Below, in pieces: positions 37,225 to 49,107 of a DNA stretch of 64,000 bases (positions are counted from its first letter, which is position 1; each line of letters starts with the position of its first letter). A program made the translations under genes and the position numbers. Origin of the DNA: Oxyruncus cristatus (taxonomy: Eukaryota; Chordata; Aves; Passeriformes; Cotingidae); assembly GCA_013399855.1 (NCBI GenBank), contig VXAY01002919.1, positions 1,632,093 to 1,696,092 on the forward strand. The letters are read 5' to 3'. The notes beneath the pieces are model-generated. The model made no database searches. It was not told where the DNA came from and worked only from the letters and a program-made list of their open reading frames with translations.

Positions 37225-38544
37225 TATCACAATTTACTGACCCTTTAAAAACAGGGAGAGGGGAAAATGCTGTTTTAAAAAAGCTTTTCCATGTCTACCT
37301 TTGTTCCTTGGCACGGTCCTTCTGTTTGTTCTCTGCGTGATCTTTGCTTTTTACCTTGAAACCACTTCCGTGGGGTTCTCTCCTTCAGCAGATGGTGCAA
37401 TCCCCTACCTGGGAAGCAGCATCCTGATGATGCCAATGGCCACTCCACTTCCCTGGGGTTTTGCCACCTTAACCAGGTCATTGGTCCGCCCCAAGTAAAT
37501 ATTCTGTTGGCAGTGAACCGCCTTTGAAACACGAACTGTTCTATAATATCCCTGGGACAGCTGTAAAAACCCTCCTCTGATTTTTCCATCCACGGGTAAA
37601 TTGTGCCACAATTACGGGGGAGAAAAAACAACACCAGTTATTTCCGCGGAAACAGCCTCGTGCATTCCCAAAAAAAACCCCCATTTTCCAAACCCCTTTA
37701 CGTACAATAGGCAGCGACAGACGGAGCCCAATTTACATAAAATGACACAAGCATCAAAGTTCTTTTCAAGTCACTCGAGGATGCCAAAATAGCTGCATGA
37801 AATACTCCCAGCCTCGGGATGCCTGTGTGTCGCACTTGCGAAATCTCTGGTGGTGGTGATGATTCTTTCTACTTTTGCACTTCAAAAATTACAATTTGGG
37901 GGGTTTTTTTTGAGCCCACGGCCCTTCACAGATGGTTTTGAAGAACAATCAAGTTTTGTTTGTTTGTTTTTTTTAAAAAAACCAAGAACTAGAGTGTAAT
38001 CAGCTGAAACACTACGACTTGGGTAAAGTGTTTGGGGCGGGTTTGTGGGGTTTTTTTTGCAACTTCAGGATGGAAAGATTCCCTCAGAAATAACGTAAAT
38101 CTGCGGCAGAGCAGCTGAAAGAACAGATTTTGCAGCTCCTTTATTTCATAGAATTGTTGTTCTTTGCTTTCGCATAAGGAGAGTTCCAGAAGGCTTTATC
38201 TCCTACTTGAATGCCCCCAAAAATGCCAAGGTATCCAGAATATGTATCGTGAGAGCACAGCCAAGGAGTGGGTGTCACACCCCATGGTTCCCACACCGGT
38301 GTCTGTGGCAGACAAAGCAGTAAAAAGCATAATAATAGGGAGAAAATGCTTGATCTGACAGAGGAATTTTCCGCACTTAACTGCTCACTTCTTTACCTAC
38401 AACTGTCTCAGGCACAGCCAGTCTCATCCGCATCCTGCTCCTGTAAAAAGAGAAGGAAACACAACCTGTTGTCTGTGCTGAAGAACAGACACGTAGCGTG
38501 AATTTGCATCTCAGGATCTCGCACACAGACACTCTGGTACATCC
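37225..38544. other. Unique intronic sequence
   Basis: No gene is seen. T runs near 37903-37910, 37968-37975 and 38051-38058 are the only low-complexity stretches. Confidence 0.4.
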
Positions 38545-38740
38545 AGAAATTCCTCCCTGGGAAGGTGGGAGGCCCTGGCAGGGTTACACAGAGAAGCTGT
38601 GGCTGCCCCATCCCTGGGAGTGACCAAGGCCAGGTGGGAGCAACCTGGGCTGGTGGAAGGTGTCCCTGCCCCTGGTAGGGGGTGGAACAAGGTGGGCTTT
38701 AAGGTCCCTTCCAACCCAAACCATTCTGGGATTCCATGGA
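38545..38740 (+). mobile_element. CR1 LINE 3' end
   Basis: Sense CR1: AAATTCCTCCCTGGGAAGGT, AGAAGCTGTGGCTGCCCC, GGGCTGGTGGAAGGTGTCCC, AGGTCCCTTCCAACCCAAAC and CATTCTGGGATTCCATGG. An internal deletion removes part of the GGTTGGATGGGGCTTGG segment. Confidence 0.93.
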
Positions 38741-40103
38741 ACTCCAGTCAACACACAGGCCAAGAAGAGTTTTCCCTTTAAAATATTTAGCTGGAAAGCT
38801 TTTGGGAAGGTATGGTGTTTGACACAGCACCGCTGCCCTCAGAGAGAAAACGGAGAGCTCTCTGTTTTATAGAATCAGTATTTTAAATCCAGAGGAATTC
38901 GGGTTAACGTCGGAGACGCCAAAGGAAAACAAATCCCGGCAGCGGGTACATCTGACAACTGGAAGGAGTATCTTAGCTGGGAAATTAAACTTTTGAAAAG
39001 AAAAGCTGCTTCTAAAAGCACATTTATAGGACATTAGGCCGAATTCCAACTTAGGGCCAGAACTTTTGAGCGTTGCCCTGCCATCCTGCGCTGCATCTTT
39101 GCATCCCATCACCAAAGTGCTGGAAAGCCACAAGGACAAAGCTGGAGCAGAGGCAGCCCCAGCGTGTTCACAGCCAGGCAGAACCACTGAACAAACAACA
39201 CCAAGGATGCTTTGCATAGAAATGTGACTTACAGGAAAGCTGAGGCCAAAAAGCTGAGCGCAGCTCCTGATGTGGCCCCTCTTTTTATAAATCTAAACAC
39301 CGTCCTATGGTTTTGAAATAGTGACAGCTGGATAACTCATGAATACAAATGCACTTTTAAAATTACCCAGCTGAAGGCCAAACTTGACTTCTCTACAGGG
39401 TTTGTTATGTATGAAAAATCACTGCAAGTCAAACTAGTCCATTTACTTGCCCAGAGGACCTTGTAGGAACCTACATCTGAAACAGCAGTGAACTAATACC
39501 TTATGAATATTAAAGAACTCCCCAAGCAACTTATTCTGCCCCTGGTGTAAAATGGAGAAGTGAAACATCAAAGCAGTCTCCAAGGAATGAATTCTGTTGA
39601 CATTTTACTTGGATAAAAAAGGTGATCTTTGTTAAGCCACACCTAATGTTGAAATACCAGCAAGTCCAGAGGCAGAGAACGCTACGCTGGCACGCAAAAA
39701 AAATATAAAAAAATAAATAAAAAGGAAGTCTGAACAAGTATCACAGGGATTTGAGCTTGGTTTAACATCCTACCACACCTGCCCTTCCCTGGAGCTCCCA
39801 GGCAGGGAAGCCACACTCCTCCAAGCCAGGAATCAGAGCCTGTGTTCCATTTGAAAGGTGGCACACACACAAGCTGATAGTTCAAAGAGAAACTTCGGGG
39901 CATTGGCAGACCTGTTGTCACGGGACAACACTTTAAGAGCCTCCCTGTAACTCACCCAGGCCAGAAAAAGAGAGGGGGAAGTGCCACCAACAGCCTGGGC
40001 TCGTGTGTGTGCAAACCCCACAGTTCTTTAATGCCAAAAAGCACTGAGGGTGCTGAAAACATCAGCAAGAGCCAGCACTGACCAAGGCAGGCAAGACCAC
40101 CCA
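38741..40103. other. Unique intronic sequence
   Basis: Nothing recognisable; an A-rich run lies at about 39698-39723. Confidence 0.4.
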
Positions 40104-40280
40104 GTGGGACACCTTCCACTAGCCCAGGTTGCTCCAAGCCCCATCCAACCTGGCCTTGGACACTTCCAGGGATGGGGCAGCCACAGCTTCTCTGGGCAAC
40201 CTGTGCCAGGGCCTCCCCACCCTCCCAGGGAAGAACTTTTTCCTGATGCCCAATCTACACCCACTCTCCAATTCAGCAGT
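40104..40280 (-). mobile_element. CR1 LINE fragment lacking its 3' tip
   Basis: Antisense CR1 enters abruptly at GGGACACCTTCCACTAGCCC and continues through CAGCCACAGCTTCTCTGGGC to CCTGATGCCCAATCTA. The usual AATCACAGAATGG start is missing, so the terminal repeat was deleted. Confidence 0.93.
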
Positions 40281-41194
40281 TGTTTCCAGCAATCTCAGGG
40301 GGAAATCGTTTGCCAGACCCACCAGGTTTGGAGGTCAGTGCCTCTCTGGCTGCAGCAGCAGCTGAGCCCAGCTCAGCTCCCCCGGCCACTGAGGCTCTTG
40401 CCAAGCTCATCGTTTAACCCAGGCTTTACCTGCCTCTGGATTATCCAAAGCGCCTTCCAGGGAGGCCAAAACCAGCTTTTTGCTGCGGGGTGAAGGACTT
40501 CTTGAAGAAGCAGCTGCCCCTGGGGCGTCCGTGAGCAAACCTGTGTACTCGGAGCTCCTGTCACCCCCCCAGGCTTCCACCATAAATCCACCAAAACACA
40601 CATTTGTTTTGCATCTCAGCCAAACAGATGGCTTGGGACAACCGAGGGGCTATTAAATTAAGCTGAGGTGAACCTTCTGGGGGAAATTCAAAGGAACTTA
40701 ATTGTACAGTATTAACTTTTACCTGTTTCTCCCTCTTTATTTGGCAAATACTTGTGAGCAAACTCCGTGTTTAATGAGGAGGAAAGCACTGATGAAAGGG
40801 TAGATTTTTTTAAAAAATCTTTAATCTGAGTTCCTGCTGGTGCTGCATATTTTCCCACTAGATTTCTTCCAGGTGAGAAGGTTACCCTGCAATTTTTTGC
40901 TGATTACACCTCAGACTAAAATAGATACAGGATTAATATATATATATATATATATATATAACATATATATGGATGTATAAAAACTTTAGGATAAACATTT
41001 TAAGATCAGACAGCAGAGCCTTAATCCCTTGCAGTTCCAAAGTGCAAATGTTATGCATCCTATGTAATATATACAGATTTATCCCAGGGCAAAGAGAGAT
41101 GCACAGAGAGCTTTGTTTTCCGTGGCATCGATCCCTTGACATCTGAGCTCTGGCTCTAAATTTGTCCAGGATACACTGAGGTGCAATTTCCAGC
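40281..41194. other. Unique intronic sequence with a microsatellite
   Basis: No gene is seen. (AT)n at 40935-40970. Confidence 0.4.
40935..40970. repeat. (AT)n microsatellite
   Basis: About twelve AT units, an AC interruption and four more. Confidence 0.9.
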
Positions 41195-41265
41195 AGGGAA
41201 AGTCATCTCAGGACTGGGAATAGAATCAAGGCTCTCTCCCTGACCCAGCTCTGTCTAACAGATAA
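41195..41265 (+). mobile_element. Possible MIR remnant
   Basis: GGACTGGGAATAGAATCAAG, then GCTCTCTCCCTGACCCAGC and TCTGTCTAAC, resembles the 3'-core side of an ancient SINE. It is short and diverged. Confidence 0.4.
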
Positions 41266-42788
41266 AGTTATATTCTGAACAGACCCACTCCAGCAGGGAA
41301 TTGCTCAGTCACCTTGGGCCGTGTGGGATTAAGGAGGAACAACTTTTTCTAGTTAACAGAGTGTGCTGTGCAAGGGCTGGAGTTGAAGGACAAAGTAATT
41401 CTGTTATGGGGAGATGGAGCCTTTCACCTCTCCCGTTTTGTATCCAAACAGAAATTACTTTAAACCTTGCTGCAGACTAAAAGTCACTCACTCCTGACAG
41501 GTAACTGAGAATCACATCACATAATTCTGTGCAAGCCATGCACAGCCAGGTAACCACAGCTTATATCAGCACTGATAAATATAGATATTCTTATATAAGA
41601 ACGGACGTTCGGGTCACTAATTTTTTAGGAAGATATTCTCATTGATTTCCAATAGGAAATTCTGATCTTAAATGTTGTATAAAGTGGCATTTTGATGTTA
41701 TTAATGCCATCCACTGGCTAATATGAATGCTTAATCTAAGTGTAAATAGTGATTATGAAAATACCTACTGGCCACTGTCAGTGCAAAGAGCAAAGTCCCT
41801 TATATAAAGAGCAAAAGAAAACACTGGGGATTAGAGGGAAGGAAATAAGAGCTCCTCACTTTTAGGCAACAGAGGGGAGGAGGAAAGAGCTGCTTAGGCT
41901 GTCCAAGGTCACATAAAGACCCAAAAGTCACATTTCTCAGAGCCTCTTGCTTTAAGATCCTGCAGGAGCCGTCTCTGAGCCTCCCATACCAACAAACCTC
42001 CAGGCAAAAGGAAATTTGGAGCAGAGGAAGGGATGGGAAGCTGGCTTTTGGGCTAAATCCCTTGCTAGAGACGACAAATGAAGGACGAACATGTGAAGTT
42101 CATCATCCAAATAAATCTTAAAATAAAAGGGTTTAGGGGCACTGCCATGATCTCAGTGCTTACATCAAGCACAAGCTGTGCATATCTTCATACTGTAGCT
42201 ACTGTTACGAAAACATAAAGTGGATTACCAGGGCTTAGTGCCTAAGCAGTTTGTTTCACTGGGAAGGCAAGGAACTTTGGCTGTTCCGATGTTAGAGATG
42301 AGATTTAGACAGGCCAGAGAAAAGACAAGGACCTGGATGTGTTTTCCTGTTCGAAGCACAGCGATTATGCTAAACAAATAAAACCAGGATCACAAAACCT
42401 TCCCGGCTCACATGCGTCGGGCTGAGCGGCCTCGTCCCCAGAAGGGTGGATGTGAGCTCTGGGGAGTCATTTAGGGTTTGAACATCATTTTCCTGGCAGC
42501 ACATAAACCCTGTCTCACTCTCACTGGCGGGCAGGGGAGTTTTACCGCTGTTTTCAGGGGACAGTGTTACTGGGTGAGGTACAGTTATCAAGGGTAATGA
42601 TGGGAATAAGGCTAAAACTCTGGTTCCACCAAGATCTAAACCCACCCATTCTTTTCAACAGCGAAGTGGTCTCATTTTAAACATAAAAACTAGAAATAGG
42701 AAGAAGATTTCCCTCCCAACACCCCAGCAAGCAGTGGCAGTCAGGAGGCACTGGCTGAGCACCTGCAGCAGCCAGAACTGAGCCCAGA
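41266..42788. other. Unique intronic sequence, AT-rich conserved-looking stretch
   Basis: About 41560-41780 is AT-rich with TTATTAATGCC and TAATATGAATGC motifs. At 41885-41950 CTGTCCAAGGTCACATAAAG may be another MIR core. No gene is seen. Confidence 0.35.
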
Positions 42789-42840
42789 GAGTCAGAAAGG
42801 TTGGAAAAGACCTCCAAGATCATCAAGTCCAACCTTTTCA
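42789..42840 (-). mobile_element. Short CR1 3' tip
   Basis: AAGGTTGGAAAAGACCTCCA followed by AGATCATCAAGTCCAACC is the reverse complement of the CR1 terminus; only about 50 bp remain. Confidence 0.8.
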
Positions 42841-43308
42841 GAACAAAGAGCTGTAGCTGCTCCTTGGTCCCACCCCCCTCCGGAGTTCAGCTGGCATCAA
42901 ATGTTGTCTGAGGAGGGCAGGATAAACCCCACTGTCCCTCTCCAAGGGTCTGCAGCCAGCCACCAAACACATCCACAGCTGGGACCAGCCAAGTTCTCTC
43001 CAAGGAGAGCTGAACACTGCAACTCCCTCTAGGATGAAAACACAAGTGCTGGGGATTCAAGGAATTACAGTTAATTCCCACTGCGGTGGAAGGGTCTGCA
43101 GCAGTGCACAGGGAACAAATGCAAACCTTAACTGCTGATTCCTTCAGATTTATGCCCAGATTTGCTCCTTATTAGGCCTTATCACACCCACACCTCCACT
43201 CAGCCAGGCTTTACAGCCCGGCTCTATTTGCACAGCTTTAACCGTGTTGCTCTTCAGTTTGCTCTTCCCTGGATCTAAAGTAATACTAAAATCACATTCT
43301 CTGTGCTA
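42841..43308. other. Unique intronic sequence
   Basis: Nothing recognisable. Confidence 0.35.
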
Positions 43309-43433
43309 CAGCTGTGGCTGGACGGGGCCTGGAGCAGCCTGGACTAGTGGAAGGTGCCCCTGCCCATGGCAGGGGGTGGAACTGGATGAGTTTTAAGGTC
43401 CCTTCCACCCCAAACTGTTCTGGGATTTCACAC
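43309..43433 (+). mobile_element. CR1 LINE 3' end
   Basis: Sense CR1: AGCTGTGGCTGGACGGGGCC (an internal deletion joins two normally separate segments), GGACTAGTGGAAGGTGCCCC, TTTTAAGGTCCCTTCCACCC and TTCTGGGATTTCAC. Confidence 0.92.
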
Positions 43434-43794
43434 TTCTGTTTTGAGCTTCAGTAGCTCCTCAGCGTGGGGAAGGATGTTTCCCATTCCTGCTGTCTTCCTC
43501 GAAACGAAGCAGAAGTGATACCCCTAAGAACTGTTCAGATGCAATCTATTTTTAGAAGGTATTTTGGATCCAGCGCTGGATAGAGAAGGGCTGAAATCTC
43601 ACTGCTGCTGGTTTAGATTTGCAGGGGCTTAACTGCCCCGGGGATACAAAAGGAGCAAGATGTGCAGAAGCCACAGGAAATCCATGTGCTGAATCCAGCC
43701 AGCTTAAAGGCCAGCCACTGATTTTCCTAGATCAGGAGGACTGAGAAATCTGGGTTGTTTCCCATGTATTCCCACGAATTTTCTTCTCCCAGGT
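43434..43794. other. Unique intronic sequence
   Basis: Nothing recognisable. Confidence 0.35.
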
Positions 43795-44042
43795 AACAAG
43801 TCATAGGACAAGAGGAAACGGCCTCAGGTTGCCCCAGGGGATGCTGAGGTTGGACATTAGAGAAAATTCCTTCACAGAAAGGTTTCTTCACAGAAAATTG
43901 CTTCACAATCCCTGGAGGGATTTAAAAGACATGTAGATGTGGCACCTGGGGACACGGGTTAGGGCCGAGCGTGGTGGTGGTGGTTGACAGTTGGACTTGA
44001 TGTTCGAGTTCTTTTCAAACCTTAATGATTCCATGCTTTTAT
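43795..44042 (+). mobile_element. CR1 LINE 3' end, second subfamily, rearranged
   Basis: Sense CR1: GGACAAGAGGAAACGGCCTC, GATGTGGCACCTGGGGACAC, GTTGACAGTTGGACTTGATG and CTTTTCAAACCTTAATGATT. The middle is altered, with a TTC.TTCACAGAAA unit occurring two to three times where the consensus has a longer unique stretch. Confidence 0.9.
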
Positions 44043-45699
44043 TCAAGGTCTATAATCAAAGAAAGCCAAATATCTAAAGAAACAAACCTCTGGCAGGCAG
44101 CTCTCCCTCACCTGATTCCCTGGCCAGCCTGGGAAGGACTGTTTGTGCCTTGTTTCACTATTTAGGGCTCTTCCAGCTGTCTCCCGAATCCGCAGGGAGA
44201 AGGGACAGGAGCCTCCAAGCCCATCACAGCATAAATCCTTGACAGATCCAAATGCTGAAGCTGCACAGCCTCTGCCAGGCACCTGAATCCCGACATCCCT
44301 CTTTTCTCTATGGGAAAGACAGGAATAAAAAACTCCTGCTGCAGACCCGGGCTCCTGGCTGTTTGTTGGAGGGGGTTTTATGTTTTGTTTTGGCTTGTTT
44401 ATTCCCAAATCACCTTGGGAAACGAGGCTGCTGCACTTCACTCCCAGAGATAAATTCCAACAACGCTATCTGTGGTGGCTGGTACCTGGAGGAAGGATGG
44501 GGAATCAGTAATTGCAAGAGAAATAATTCGTAGTCGGGTGTTTTATGAAGGCATCAAGTCAGACTCAGCATTCCAAGCGTTGTCCGCACAGGGAACAGCT
44601 CAACTTTTCAAGGTGCATAAGCAGGAGCAGGAAGGAGAAAATATCACAGGAACGCTCAGCTTTTCTCCTGTGAGACCTGAGAGAAAATAAAGACTGAGGG
44701 GGAGACAGGGGAAATTCTTCACCCCGCACACGGGAATGAAGTACGAGATGATGGTCTGAATCTCAGATTTTGCAAGTAATGATGAAAAATCTTCTAAGAC
44801 AGAAAGGGAATTAGAAAATAAAATCTGCTGACAGGGAAGCTGCGAATTTCCCAGCTGTGCAAGCAGTGATGGGAAGGGCTAGACAGAGGATTTAAGGCTA
44901 GACAAAAGATTTACTGGTGGAAGCTGCAAAATGGTAATTTCACTGTGCAGTTGTGACACCAGAAAACGGACCAGACAGCTGAGTGGTTTGGTTTTTTCTG
45001 AAGTACTTCTGAATGTGTGGAAAGATCTGGCTGCTCAAATGCAAAAAACTAAGGAAAAGGACCCGAGGTTTCTAGAGAGACAAGAACCATCAGTCAGCTC
45101 TGTCCCGAGGTGCAGACCACAAGTGATTTATTCTTATAATCTGTTCCTCTTCATGCAATACTTAAACACACTTAGGGAAACAAAGTAGGGTTTGATTTTG
45201 GTGATCATCCCTTTGTGTACTAATTATTTTTATTAGCAAGTTAATTTTCATCACAAGCTCTCTGCTTTCTCATCTGGGAGAAACGTATTTGGGAGGCCAG
45301 AGGTTCAAAAGCAACTTTCTGAGTGTTACCAGAGGAAAGGAATATTGTGCAGATTCATAGTTAATTATATATTATATTAATATACTGTGCAGTAAATAGA
45401 TCAGAACATGAGTCTGGAGCTCGAAGCTGAGCCAGATCAACCAAGCCAGGCCTTGGGTAAAGCACCCACGTGGGCACACAGTCACAGCCTGCCTGGGACA
45501 CAGGGAGGAGAGGAGGCTTCTGCACTGATGGAGGCAAAAACAAAGGGATGTTTCAGGAGTTGCAGCCCAGTCCCACTTGGGTGGGGCGGGCACATTCCCA
45601 CAAGGCTCTTTCCCTGGGAGCAGCCCCAGCTCAGGGGGTTTTGCAGCTCCTGGTCACTCATCCCAAAGCTTCCCTAAATGACACCGTTACAAGTTCTCT
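44043..45699. other. Unique intronic sequence
   Basis: No gene or classified repeat is seen; AT-rich at 45200-45400. Confidence 0.4.
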
Positions 45700-46216
45700 G
45701 CCCCACTCTCCTGAGACCACCCCCCACGCCTGCAGAGCTGCCTCCAGCTCCGGGAACAACAGCACAAGGATGTGGAGCTGTTGGAGTGAGTCCAGAGAAG
45801 GCCACGGAGATGCTCCCAGGGCTGGAGCCCCTCTGCTCTGGAGCCAGGCTGGGAGAGCTGGGGGGGTTCACCTGGAGAAGAGAAGGCTCCAGAGAGACCT
45901 GAGAGACCCTTCCAGGGCCTTAAGGGGCTCCAGGAGAGCTGGAGAGGGACTGGGGACAAGGGATGGAGGGACAGGACAAAGGAGAATGGCTTAGATGGGA
46001 TGTTGGGAAGGAATTCTTGGCTGGGAAGGTGGGGAGGCCCTGGCACCCGTTGCCCAGAGAAGCTGTGGCTGCCCCACCTCTGGAAGTGTCCAAGGCCAGG
46101 TTGGATGGCGCTTGGAGTGACCTGGGCTGGTGGAAGGTGTCCCTGCCCATGGCAGGGGGTGGAACTGGATAAGTTTTAAGGTCCCTCCCAACCGAAACCA
46201 TCTGGGATTCTGTTGT
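45700..46216 (+). mobile_element. CR1 LINE 3' fragment, about 515 bp
   Basis: One of the longest CR1 copies here. The order is GAGACCACCCCCCACGCCTG, AAGGATGTGGAGCTGTTGGA, CTGGGAGAGCTGGGGGGGTT, GGAGAGGGACTGGGGACAAG, AGAAGCTGTGGCTGCCCCAC, CAAGGCCAGGTTGGATGG and CCATCTGGGATTCTGTTG. The long minus- and plus-strand open frames over this interval are remnants of the element's 3' end, not a host gene. Confidence 0.94.
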
Positions 46217-47286
46217 CACCACTGATCAGAGCTTTCCTGCAGCTCCAGGAACACACTCCCTGTGTTTCTAGCTGACCAACATCCTTCAGCACCTTCAGAG
46301 GCAGACAAAGAGAGGAGAGTGTGTTCCCTGCTCTGCACCTCATCCCAGCCCCATTCCCGAGCTCTGGGACTCCTGTCCTGGGCTGGGACACGTCCCTGTT
46401 CTCTGACCTGATGTTTGCAGCGAGAGCACGGCCAGTGCTGCTGACTTTCCAAATTGCACCAAAGGGAATTTTACACTTTGGCAAAGTGCCTACCAGAGTT
46501 CTGGAGGAGTGGAAAAAAGGAGAAAACAAGTTCTGACTAGTAACATTTAAGGTGACACTATCAATCACTGGCAAACTTGGACAACTCCAGTTAATTTTTG
46601 CTGAGAATGATAAAATACTCCACTGGAGAAGAAAATAACAGGGACTTTCATGAAGGGCTATTTTTCTTCTTGTTTTTCTTTCTGTTTGGGCGGGGGGGGG
46701 TGTGTGGAATCGTGTTAAATCTGCAGCCAAAGGAAATTGAACCGTGCACAAAGCAGCCCTATATTTTCAATTGGCTTTTGTTACTCTGAAAGTTCGTTTG
46801 GTTTGGATTATTTTGTCTCCTCATAAAAGCCCAAAGCATTCCCAGAGAAGCTGGTATTTGTGAGCGTGCTCCTTTAGTCCATCTTGGAAGAAAGAGGAGT
46901 CTGAAATAGAATATTCAACCAGCTCTAGACTCAGAGCACTTCCCTGGAGGCGTCGAGCTGGCAGCGTGTAGGTGAATTTGATTTCTTACTCAGAAAAATT
47001 ATCTGTGTGTTATTAATATTAAGACGGGCTTAGGAGAACAAATGGAGAAGATATGCTAAAATACAGATAAAAGTGGGTCCCAGAGCCTGAACTCCAAGGA
47101 AAGAGGGCCAGCCATTGAGGGGCAGTGAAGGGGAGAGGGGTCAGAGAGTTTGGGAATTCCAGGTGGTCCCTTTCAAGCTCAAGGTTACTGCCATTGGAAG
47201 GGATGGATCTGCATTCCCTCACATCCCACTTGTGCACTGGAAAGCAGCTTGGGGGTACCTGAGTCTGCTCCATCCTGTAATCACAC
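46217..47286. other. Unique intronic sequence
   Basis: Nothing recognisable; a G run lies at about 46691-46700. Confidence 0.4.
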
Positions 47287-47495
47287 AGAGAATCCCAGAA
47301 TGGTTTGGGTTGGAAAGGATCTTAAAGCTCATCCCACCCCCTGCCATGGGCAGGGACACCTTCCTCTATCCCAGGTTGCTCCAAGCCCCGTCCAACCTGG
47401 CCTTGAACACTTCCAGGGCTGGGGCAGCCACAGCTTGTCTGGGCAACCTGTGCCAGGGCCTCCCCACCCTCCCAGGGAGCAAATTTAGCCTGATC
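47287..47495 (-). mobile_element. CR1 LINE 3' end
   Basis: Antisense CR1: AGAATCCCAGAATGGTTTGG, GGGCAGGGACACCTTCCTCT, CCAACCTGGCCTTGAACACT, CTGGGGCAGCCACAGCTTGT and GGGCCTCCCCACCCTCCC. Confidence 0.94.
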
Positions 47496-48799
47496 CATGA
47501 CCCACAAGCTGCTTTGGAACCTTCAACGGGCACATCCCCACACACAGCTCCAGAAGGGTCTGTGCACCCAAATCCACGACACAATCCCTGTCCGCAAGAC
47601 CTGCAGCTCATTGATGTTAAACCTCCTCTGGCTGAAAGATCCTTTCTGTGCCTTCACAGTGCTGTTCTCGAAGCAAACAGTTCAAAATCAAGGGATCACA
47701 GCACTGGGATTCCACTTGAAAAAAAAAAAAACCCACAAAAAAACACATAAGAAGTAAAGATTCTCTGCTTTGCCTGCCACACAATTATTAGAATAACTTC
47801 TGTATGGCAGTGTGCTCTTTAAAGCTCACCTTTTATTAATAAAGCACTGTTAAAACAAGATAAAAGAAGATGAAAGAGCAGATACCAAAGGAAAAAGCGA
47901 TTAGTTTTCACTGTCTTCTGTGACCACCTTCGCTGCCCTGCACCAAGCAGGTTCACAGAGGGGCACCTGTATTTCTTGGGGGTTTATTATTTATCTTTAT
48001 GTTCTGCCATACATGAAATGAGGTGTGTGGGGGGAAGACAATTTATTTCAAAGTTTCCAAACACTCAAATTTTATTCCTTGGGAAAGAAAGCAGGAGGAG
48101 CCCAGCTCTGAGCAAGGAGTGCTGAAGTCACCCAGCTTGTAATAAAGTCTGTAGCTGAGTAGCCACAGGTGCCCCTTCCATCCCAGGAGCAAACGGGAAT
48201 GGGATTGATAGGGATGGGATAATGGTTGTGCAACCACAACACAGCCTTTCTGGAGCCCAGGTTTGCACCTGCTCAGAGCCAAGGCATTAATATTTATTTA
48301 AACAAGGCCATTAGAAAGGAGGGGGGCACAGAGAAGGAGTCATTAAGTGCCTAACCCAGGGCAGAACAAAGCAAGGCCACGCCATCAGAGTCTTCTGCAC
48401 TGCCGAGGGAGCAGCCTGGGCTGGTTAGAAGGGTTTAACACCTTCTGGGTGCCACCTCCCAGTTTTTCATGGTGTATGAAGCTCAGCCTGAGGCCCTGCT
48501 GCAGCAGAAACCTGTGTTTCCTGGCTGGGTTGGCTGATGTGAGCTGAAACCCGAGCGGATTTAAGAGTCAGAGACAGTGTCTGTGGCCAGCTTTGCAAAA
48601 TTATTTCGGTGTGTAAAGATGCAAATAGCATTAGGCCTGCACCAGTGCTTCGGTGAGCCCTCTTAGGAGCTCAATTAACTTTGGAAATCGAACCCTACGT
48701 CAGTTCTAATTCTGCTCACACGTGAGGGGAGGGCAAAGCCACGAGGAGCTGGGCAGTGGCAGGAAGGATGGAATCCAGCACTGTGTGCCTGGAGGGAGA
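47496..48799. other. Unique intronic sequence
   Basis: Nothing recognisable; an A run lies at about 47720-47731. Confidence 0.4.
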
Positions 48800-49107
48800 C
48801 AGGGAAGAGGGAGAGGGACTTGGGACAAGGGATGGAGGGACAGGACAGGGGAGAACGGCTTCCAACTGCCAGAGGGCAGGGTCAGATGGGATATTGGGAA
48901 GGAATTCTTCCCTGTGAGGGTGGGGAGGCCCTGGCACAGGTTGCCCAGACAAGCTGTGGCTGCCCCATCCCTGGAAGTGTCCAAGGCCAGGTTGGATGGG
49001 GCTTGGAGCAACCTGGGCTAGTGGAAGGCGTCCCTGCCCATGGCAGGGGGTGGAAAGGGATAATCATTAAGGTCCCTTCCGACCCAAACCATCTGGGATT
49101 CTGTGAT
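48800..49107 (+). mobile_element. CR1 LINE 3' end
   Basis: Sense CR1: GGGACAAGGGATGGAGGGAC, GATATTGGGAAGGAATTC, CTGGCACAGGTTGCCCAGAC, GGTTGGATGGGGCTTGGAGC and CCATCTGGGATTCTGTGAT. It is very similar to the antisense copy at 50876-51428, with about six mismatches over some 125 bases by eye. Confidence 0.94.

Noticed and set aside
36163..40970. AT-rich runs as possible replication origins or promoters
   Set aside because: They are simple AT/AC microsatellites with no other supporting signals.
45700..46216. Long overlapping open frames on both strands (up to about 190 codons)
   Set aside because: They coincide with a CR1 3' fragment and repeat at other CR1 copies (57280-57775, 48800-49107, 50876-51428); they are element remnants, not genes.
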